Source: Pseudomonadota bacterium (GTDB taxonomy: Bacteria; Pseudomonadota; Gammaproteobacteria; Steroidobacterales; Steroidobacteraceae). Taken from it: DNA of 23,536 bases. The notes under the pieces are model-generated. The model did no database searches. It saw only the letters and a list, made by a program, of their open reading frames with translations, and was not told the origin of the DNA. A program made the translations under genes and the position numbers. Position 1 is the stretch's first letter, and each line of letters starts with the position of its first letter. The DNA is taken from NCBI GenBank assembly GCA_021808195.1, contig JAKBCE010000045.1:1-23536 (forward strand). Direction: 5' to 3'. Shown here in pieces: positions 15,531-23,536 of the stretch.

Positions 15531-16156
15531 TCACTGCCTGCGTAACAGCGCATACGCGAACCACTGCTCAGCGCCGCTCGGTGTGCGATGACACTCGGTG
15601 CGCGTTTGCAGCAGCGAGAAGGCCGGCGCGAGCAGCGCGGCGATCTGCTCCGGGGAGCGCCGGGTGACGGGCAGGCCGCTGCAGCGCTGCGGTCCGTTCG
15701 GCGCGAAGCCCGCGATCAGCGCATGTCCGCCGGGCGCCACCGCCTCGGCTGCCACCTGTGCGTAAGCGGCCAGCTCGGCCGGCTCACTGAGAAAGTGCAA
15801 CACCGCCCGGTCGTGCCAGAAATCAAAGCCGCTCACCGGCAACGCTCGGGCGAGCAAATCCTCGGCAATCCAGCGCACGAGCACGGCGCGGGAGTCGAGC
15901 CGCTTCCGCGCGAGTGCGAGCGCCCGGGAGGAGATATCAAGCACCGTGAGATTGCGCACGCCGAGATCGAGCAGATCGTCCACCAGGGTCGAGGCGCCCC
16001 CGCCGATGTCGATCAGGCGCGACGCAGCAGATAGGCCCGCCGCTCGCAACAGCTCGAGCGATACCTCGAGATGCGGCCGATACCAGCTCAGCGCCTCAGC
16101 CCCCCGAGAGCCGTAAATGCTCTGCCAGTGCTCGCATCGCGCGGTAGGCGGGGGAC

Positions 16157-16160
<4 letters not shown>
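15531..16160 (-). CDS. Class I SAM-dependent methyltransferase
   Basis: A 209-residue Rossmann-fold methyltransferase. HWQSIYGSRGAEALSWYRPH at the N-terminus, motif I LIDIGGGAST at 49-58 (binding SAM), a VLDISSRAL acidic-strand motif and DFWHDRAVLHFL in the motif IV region are all visible. It resembles the group of small methyltransferases annotated as trans-aconitate- or ubiquinone-type; the substrate is not predictable. Its ATG overlaps the stop of cbbR as ATGA, so it is co-transcribed with, and probably translationally coupled to, the RuBisCO regulator. The gene remnant follows after its stop. Confidence 0.85.
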
Positions 16161-18819
<2,659 letters not shown>

Positions 18820-18846
18820 TCGCGCTGCAACCCCGAGGGCCTCATC

Positions 18847-19263
18847 ATGCGCATTACCCAGGGTACCTTTTCGTTCCTGCCCGATCTCAGCGATGAGCAG
18901 ATCCGCCGCCAGATCGACTACAGCCTCGAGCAGGGCTGGGCGATCTCGATCGAGTACACCGACGATCCGCATCCGCGCAACACCTACTGGGAGATGTTCG
19001 GTCTGCCGATGTTCGATGTGCGCGATGCCGCGGCCATCATGGCCGAGGTCAACGCCTGCCGCAGCACGTTCCCGCGCCATTACATCAAGGTCAACGCCTT
19101 TGATGCGAGCCGCGGGCGCGAGTCGCTGCGACTCTCGTTCATCGTGAACCGACCGGCGCACGAGCCGGGCTTCGCGCTGGTGCGCGAGGAGGGTGCGGGA
19201 CGCACGGTGCGCTACACGACCCGTGCCTACTCGAGCGAGCGCCCCGAAGGCGAGCGGTATTGA
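18847..19263 (+). CDS. cbbS: RuBisCO small subunit, red-type
   Basis: A 138-residue small subunit beginning [19 protein letters not shown], with [31 protein letters not shown] as the conserved core. The C-terminal extension of about 30 residues (ending [15 protein letters not shown]) is the hallmark of red-type small subunits, where it forms a beta-hairpin lining the central channel and helps hexadecamer assembly. GAGGG precedes the ATG. cbbX starts 6 bases after the stop. Confidence 0.96.
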   Translation: MRITQGTFSFLPDLSDEQIRRQIDYSLEQGWAISIEYTDDPHPRNTYWEMFGLPMFDVRDAAAIMAEVNACRSTFPRHYIKVNAFDASRGRESLRLSFIVNRPAHEPGFALVREEGAGRTVRYTTRAYSSERPEGERY

Positions 19264-19269
19264 TGCACC

Positions 19270-20205
19270 ATGAAGCCCACGACCGGCACCAGCGAGCCGC
19301 TCTCAGAGGCGCCCCCAGCGCCTGAGCCGCTCGATCTCGATGCCGCCTACCGCGACTCACAGGTCGCCGAGGTGCTCGAGCGTCTCGACCGCGAGCTGAT
19401 CGGGCTCGCCCCGGTCAAAAGCCGCATCCGGGACATTGCTGCGCTGTTGCTCATCGATAAGCTGCGCAGCGCGGTCGGACTCGTCACCGGCGCACCGGCC
19501 CTGCACATGTCCTTCACCGGCAACCCCGGCACCGGCAAGACCACCGTCGCGATGCGTATGGCCGAGATCCTGCATCGGCTCGGCTACGTGCGCAAAGGCC
19601 ACCTGGTTGCCGTCACGCGCGATGACCTGGTCGGTCAGTACATCGGGCATACTGCCCCGAAGACGCGCGAAGTGCTCAAGCGCGCCATGGGGGGCGTGTT
19701 GTTCATCGACGAGGCCTACTACCTGTACCGTCCGGAGAACGAGCGCGATTACGGCCAGGAGGCGATCGAGATTCTCCTGCAGGTGATGGAGAACCAGCGC
19801 GACGACCTGGTGGTCATTTTCGCCGGCTACAAGGCGCAGATGGACACGTTCTTTCACAGCAACCCCGGCCTGTCCTCGCGCGTTGCCCATCACATCGAGT
19901 TCCCCGACTACAGCGCCGAGGAGCTGCTCGCCATCGCCCATCTGATGCTCGAGCAGATGCACTACCGGCTGAGCGAGGGCGCCGAGCAGGCGCTCAGCAC
20001 CTACATCGAGCTGCGACGCCAGCAACCGCACTTCGCCAATGCACGCTCCATCCGCAACGCACTCGACCGGGCGCGCCTGCGCCAGGCGAGCCGGCTGTTC
20101 GAGCGGCGCGCCGCACCACTCAGCCGAGATGACCTGCAGACCATCGAGACCGCCGACATCCGCGCGAGCCGCGTGTTCGCCGAGGCAGGGGCACATGAAC
20201 ACTGA
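19270..20205 (+). CDS. cbbX: Red-type RuBisCO activase CbbX
   Basis: A 311-residue AAA+ ATPase. Walker A GNPGTGKT is at 84-91, the pore-loop region [12 protein letters not shown] at 121-132, Walker [11 protein letters not shown] at 143-152, the sensor region VVIFAGY at 181-187 and the arginine finger region SSR at 202-204. It releases inhibitory sugar phosphates such as RuBP from form IC RuBisCO by threading the large-subunit C-terminus, and in proteobacteria it is activated by ATP and RuBP. The gene order L-S-X fits this. Its last 11 bases overlap the start of cbbF. Confidence 0.95.
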   Translation: MKPTTGTSEPLSEAPPAPEPLDLDAAYRDSQVAEVLERLDRELIGLAPVKSRIRDIAALLLIDKLRSAVGLVTGAPALHMSFTGNPGTGKTTVAMRMAEILHRLGYVRKGHLVAVTRDDLVGQYIGHTAPKTREVLKRAMGGVLFIDEAYYLYRPENERDYGQEAIEILLQVMENQRDDLVVIFAGYKAQMDTFFHSNPGLSSRVAHHIEFPDYSAEELLAIAHLMLEQMHYRLSEGAEQALSTYIELRRQQPHFANARSIRNALDRARLRQASRLFERRAAPLSRDDLQTIETADIRASRVFAEAGAHEH

Positions 20206-21295
20206 GACGATGTCCAATGCGACCCCCATCACGCGCTTTCTGATCGAGGAGCAGCGCCGGCTCAGCGCCTCCCCCGGCATTCCCGGCGGAGGCGGTCTCA
20301 CCGCGCTGATCCACGACGTACGCCTCGCGTGCAAGCGCATCGCCGCGCTCATCGGCAAGGGCGCCCTCGCCAATGCACTCGGGGAGGCCGGCAGTCTCAA
20401 CGCACAGGGTGAGGCGCAAAAAAAGCTCGATGTGCTCGCCAACGAGATCTTCCTGCGCACCAATGAGTGGGGCGGGCAGCTCGCCGGCATGCTCTCAGAG
20501 GAGCAGGCCGAGCCGTACCCGATCCCCCCGCAGTATCCGCGCGGGCGGTATCTGCTGCTGTTCGATCCGCTCGACGGCTCCTCCAACATCGATGTGAACG
20601 TTGCGGTGGGCAGCATCTTCTCGGTGCTGCGCTGTCCGGAGGGGGTGAGCGAGCCGAGCGCTGCGGATTTCCTGCAGCCGGGCAGCGCCCAGGTGTGCGC
20701 CGGCTACGCCATCTACGGCCCCTCGACCATGCTGGTGCTCTCGACCGGGCGCGGCGTGCATGGCTTCACGCTCGATCGGGAGATCGGCGAGTTCTCCCTC
20801 ACGCATCCGAACCTGCGCATTCCCGACACCACCAGTGAGTTCGCAATCAACGCGTCGAATTCGCGGCATTGGGAGCCGGCCATCCGCCGCTACGTGCACG
20901 AGTGCCTGCAGGGCCAGAGCGGGCCGCGCGGGCGGGATTTCAATATGCGCTGGATCGCCTCGCTGGTGGCCGAGACGCACCGCATTCTGATGCGCGGCGG
21001 GGTGTTCATGTACCCGCGCGACCGGCGTGACCCGGGCCAGCCGGGCCGCTTGCGCCTGTTGTACGAAGCCAATCCGATCGGCTTTCTCATCGAGCAGGCC
21101 GGCGGGCGGGCGAGCACCGGACTCGGCCCGGTGCTCGAGCTGATCCCGCAGGAGCTGCATCAGCGCGTGAGCTTCGTTTTCGGCACGCGCGCGGAAGTTG
21201 AGCGCATCGAGCGCTACCACCGCGACCACAACGAATTCGAGCTCGACGTTCCTCTGTTTGGCGCCCGCGGCTTGTTCACGACCCCCACCGTCTGA
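20195..21295 (+). CDS. cbbF: Fructose-1,6-bisphosphatase class I
   Basis: A 366-residue class I FBPase. SEEQ at 101-104 and [13 protein letters not shown] at 123-135 form the metal site and active-site core. [19 protein letters not shown] near the C-terminus is also conserved. It converts fructose-1,6-bisphosphate (and in many Calvin-cycle enzymes sedoheptulose-1,7-bisphosphate) to the monophosphate. The start at 20195 is chosen for GGCAGGGG just upstream; ATG 20210 is an alternative. The overlap with cbbX suggests coupled translation. Confidence 0.93.
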   Translation: MNTETMSNATPITRFLIEEQRRLSASPGIPGGGGLTALIHDVRLACKRIAALIGKGALANALGEAGSLNAQGEAQKKLDVLANEIFLRTNEWGGQLAGMLSEEQAEPYPIPPQYPRGRYLLLFDPLDGSSNIDVNVAVGSIFSVLRCPEGVSEPSAADFLQPGSAQVCAGYAIYGPSTMLVLSTGRGVHGFTLDREIGEFSLTHPNLRIPDTTSEFAINASNSRHWEPAIRRYVHECLQGQSGPRGRDFNMRWIASLVAETHRILMRGGVFMYPRDRRDPGQPGRLRLLYEANPIGFLIEQAGGRASTGLGPVLELIPQELHQRVSFVFGTRAEVERIERYHRDHNEFELDVPLFGARGLFTTPTV

Positions 21296-21308
21296 TCCGG
21301 AGCACACC

Positions 21309-22211
21309 ATGTCGGCGCGCCATCCCATCATTGCGGTCACCGGCTCCTCGGGCGCCGGCACCACTTCGGTGAGCAAGACGTTCGAGCAGATCTTCCGGCG
21401 CGAGCACATCAAGGCCGCCTTCGTCGAAGGCGACAGCTTCCACCGCTACGATCGGGCCGAGATGAAAGCGCAGCTGGCGAGTGCGCTCGAGCGCGGCGAT
21501 CAGCACCTCAGCCATTTCGGGCCGCAGACCAATCTGTTCGCGGAGCTCGAAGAGCTGTTTCGGCTCTACGGGCACAGCGGCACCGGCAGGGTACGCAAGT
21601 ACCTGCACGATACGGCCGAGGCGGCTCCCTACGGCCAGCCGCCCGGTACGTTCACCGCGTGGGAAGAACTGGTGGCGGACACGGACCTGCTCTTCTACGA
21701 AGGACTGCACGGCGCGGTGGTCACCGAGGAGGTCAATGTGGCCCGGCACGTCGATCTGCTGATCGGGGTGACGCCGGTGATCAACCTCGAGTGGATCCAG
21801 AAACTGCAGCGCGACAAGTCGACACGCGGTTACAGCGCCGAGGCGGTCACCGAGACCATTCTGCGCCGCATGCCGGACTACGTGAGCTACATCTGCCCGC
21901 AGTTCTCCCGCACACACATCAACTTCCAGCGCGTGCCGGTGGTCGATACCTCCAATCCCTTCATCGCCCGATTCATTCCGACGCCCGACGAGTCATTCCT
22001 CGTCATCCGCTTTGCCAATCCACGCGGCATCGATTTTCCCTATCTGCTCTCGATGTTGAAGGACTCGTTCATGTCCCGTCCGAACACCATCGTCTGTCCT
22101 GGCGGCAAGATGGACCTGGCGATGCAACTGATCTTCACACCGATGATCTGGCGGCTCATCGAACGTCGCAACGATGCCCGGGACCGCGAGCGCAGCGGTA
22201 CGTCGCGCTGA
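21309..22211 (+). CDS. cbbP: Phosphoribulokinase, bacterial octameric type
   Basis: A 300-residue kinase that phosphorylates ribulose-5-phosphate to RuBP, the CO2 acceptor. The P-loop variant GSSGAGTT is at 12-19, [11 protein letters not shown] follows at 39-49 (with a catalytic Asp), and the end of the protein holds [19 protein letters not shown]. About 290-300 residues and lack of the plant-type Cys pair mark the proteobacterial type, regulated by NADH and AMP in known examples. CGGAG lies 8 bases upstream, and it follows cbbF by 13 bases. Confidence 0.95.
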   Translation: MSARHPIIAVTGSSGAGTTSVSKTFEQIFRREHIKAAFVEGDSFHRYDRAEMKAQLASALERGDQHLSHFGPQTNLFAELEELFRLYGHSGTGRVRKYLHDTAEAAPYGQPPGTFTAWEELVADTDLLFYEGLHGAVVTEEVNVARHVDLLIGVTPVINLEWIQKLQRDKSTRGYSAEAVTETILRRMPDYVSYICPQFSRTHINFQRVPVVDTSNPFIARFIPTPDESFLVIRFANPRGIDFPYLLSMLKDSFMSRPNTIVCPGGKMDLAMQLIFTPMIWRLIERRNDARDRERSGTSR

Positions 22212-22261
22212 GTACGCGGCGCTCGAGCCGAGAAGGCACAGCTGAACACTCTGGGGGACCC

Positions 22262-23323
22262 ATGGCGCTCATCGCATTGAAACAACTGCTCGATCACGCG
22301 GCGGAGTTCGGCTACGGCGTACCCGCCTTCAACATCAACAACATGGAGCAGGTGCATGCCATCATGCAGGCAGCGGCTGAAACCGACAGTCCGGCGATCC
22401 TGCAGGCCTCCGCCGGGGCGCGCAGCTACGCCGGAGAATCCTTCCTGCGGCGCATCGTGCAGGCGGCAGTCGAGAGCTGGCCGAGCGTGCCGCTGGTACT
22501 ACATCAGGATCACGGGGCTAGTCCCGCGGTCTGTCAACGCTCCATCCGCGCCGGCTTCACCAGTGTCATGATGGACGGCTCGCTGCTGGAGGACATGAAA
22601 ACGCCGGCCGCTTACACCTACAACCTCGAGGTCACCCGGCGTGTCGTCGAGATGGCCCACCCGATCGGTGTGTCGGTCGAAGGCGAACTCGGCTGCCTCG
22701 GCTCGCTCGAGTCCGGCCTTGCGGGCGAGGAGGACGGTGTCGGGGCGGAGGGTCATCTGGCGCGCGAGCAACTGCTCACCGATCCTGCCCAGGCTGCCGA
22801 GTTCGTCGCGCACACCGGTGTCGATGCGCTCGCGATCGCGATCGGCACCTCCCATGGTGCGTACAAGTTCACGCGCCAGCCGACGCATGACGTCCTGGCG
22901 ATCGATCGGATCGAGCAGATCCATCGGGCCGTGCCCAACACGCATCTGGTCATGCACGGCTCCTCCTCGGTGCCGCAGGAATGGCTCGCGATCCTGCGCG
23001 AGCACGGCGGACAGATCCCGCAAACCTACGGCGTACCGATCGAGCAGATCCGCCAGGGCATCCGCCACGGCGTGCGCAAAGTGAACATCGACACCGACAT
23101 TCGCATCGTCATGACCGCTGCGGTGCGCCGCGCACTTGCCGAGAAGCCCGATGACTTCGATCCACGCCGGTTCCTAAAAGCCGCGACGGCGGCGGCCCGG
23201 ACGCTGTGCAAAGCGCGCTTCGAGGCGTTCGGCGCCGCCGGTCAGGGGGCGCTGATTCGTCCGGTACCGCTCGAGCAGATCGCCGAGCGCTACGGCCACG
23301 CGGTACTGCGCCGAACTGGTTGA
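22262..23323 (+). CDS. cbbA: Fructose-bisphosphate aldolase class II
   Basis: A 353-residue zinc-dependent aldolase of the long CbbA type. [10 protein letters not shown] at 79-88 supplies the zinc and catalytic residues (His81, Asp83, His84). [13 protein letters not shown] at 140-152, [21 protein letters not shown] and [10 protein letters not shown] complete the class II pattern. It joins DHAP with glyceraldehyde-3-phosphate, or with erythrose-4-phosphate. The GGGGGA just upstream of the ATG at 22262 sets the start. A long in-frame open stretch upstream is the shadow of cbbP and not part of the protein. Confidence 0.95.
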   Translation: MALIALKQLLDHAAEFGYGVPAFNINNMEQVHAIMQAAAETDSPAILQASAGARSYAGESFLRRIVQAAVESWPSVPLVLHQDHGASPAVCQRSIRAGFTSVMMDGSLLEDMKTPAAYTYNLEVTRRVVEMAHPIGVSVEGELGCLGSLESGLAGEEDGVGAEGHLAREQLLTDPAQAAEFVAHTGVDALAIAIGTSHGAYKFTRQPTHDVLAIDRIEQIHRAVPNTHLVMHGSSSVPQEWLAILREHGGQIPQTYGVPIEQIRQGIRHGVRKVNIDTDIRIVMTAAVRRALAEKPDDFDPRRFLKAATAAARTLCKARFEAFGAAGQGALIRPVPLEQIAERYGHAVLRRTG

Positions 23324-23362
23324 GCTGCGCCCGCAGCGGCGGGCACGCGCCACAGCACCACC

Positions 23363-23376
23363 GGGCCGCATGGCCC
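23363..23376 (+). other. Short hairpin between cbbA and cbbT
   Basis: GGGCC-GCAT-GGCCC forms a small stem-loop in the 68-base gap. It could stabilise or tune the mRNA between the two genes. No terminator U-run follows, and transcription very likely continues into cbbT. Confidence 0.3.
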
Positions 23377-23391
23377 GCAGGGGAGACCCTC

Positions 23392-23536
23392 ATGAGCACA
23401 CGGCGGGATCTAGCCAACGCCATTCGCGCCCTGTCGATGGACGCGGTACAGCAGGCCAATTCGGGCCATCCGGGCATGCCGCTGGGGATGGCGGACATTG
23501 CGCAGGTTCTGTGGGGGGAGGTACTGAAGCACAACC
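23392..23536 (+). CDS. cbbT: Transketolase, N-terminal fragment cut by the window edge
   Basis: The visible 48 residues begin [20 protein letters not shown] and contain [21 protein letters not shown], the hallmark N-terminus of transketolase with the thiamine diphosphate-binding His in SGHPG. It rearranges sugar phosphates in the regenerative phase of the Calvin cycle. AGGGGAG precedes the ATG. The gene is intact as far as seen and continues beyond the right edge. Confidence 0.93.
   Translation, partial: MSTRRDLANAIRALSMDAVQQANSGHPGMPLGMADIAQVLWGEVLKHN

Noticed and set aside
21659..22261. In-frame extension of cbbA upstream by 201 codons
   Set aside because: It lies over cbbP in another frame, the aldolase family starts at the ATG at 22262, and a good ribosome site precedes that ATG.

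Overview
This is a GC-rich window that looks proteobacterial. The set of type IV pilus minor pilins in the fimT-pilV-pilW-pilX-pilY1-(pilY2)-pilE order points to a gamma- or betaproteobacterium. A red-type (form IC) Calvin-Benson-Bassham operon shows that it can fix CO2. I cannot name the genus from sequence alone.

Left part (1-4457): the window opens inside an insertion sequence whose transposase N-terminus (minus strand, 1-107) has a strong promoter that would give a leaderless mRNA. Next come a signal-peptide/TPR/Gly-rich membrane protein carrying an 18-G homopolymer, a CPA1-type Na+/H+ antiporter, a small protein that shares a glycine-rich C-terminal motif with the first one, and a secreted YncE-like beta-propeller protein. 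A perfect 14-bp hairpin closes this part.

Pilus operon (4477-11908, minus strand): fimT/fimU, pilV, pilW, pilX, pilY1, a small secreted protein in the pilY2 position, and the pilin pilE. The genes overlap or are separated by a few bases up to 53 bases. Four of the pilin-like proteins carry a Gly/Phe prepilin cleavage site with Glu at +5. PilX, as usual, does not. PilY1 has lost the first acidic residue of its VWA metal site and appears to lack the acidic calcium loop.

Middle part (12140-16160): a periplasmic PrxQ/BCP-like peroxiredoxin, a short-chain dehydrogenase, a PNPOx-fold flavoprotein, a HemG-like flavodoxin, a previously hidden gene remnant (15090-15491, minus strand) and a SAM methyltransferase. 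The methyltransferase overlaps the end of cbbR by ATGA.

Carbon fixation (16157-23536): cbbR is divergent from cbbL-cbbS-cbbX-cbbF-cbbP-cbbA-cbbT. The AT-rich gap holds two TNA-N7-TNA LysR/CbbR-type sites 32 bp apart. Together these genes give RuBisCO, its red-type activase, FBPase, phosphoribulokinase, aldolase and the start of transketolase. The window ends inside cbbT, so the rest of the operon lies beyond the right edge.
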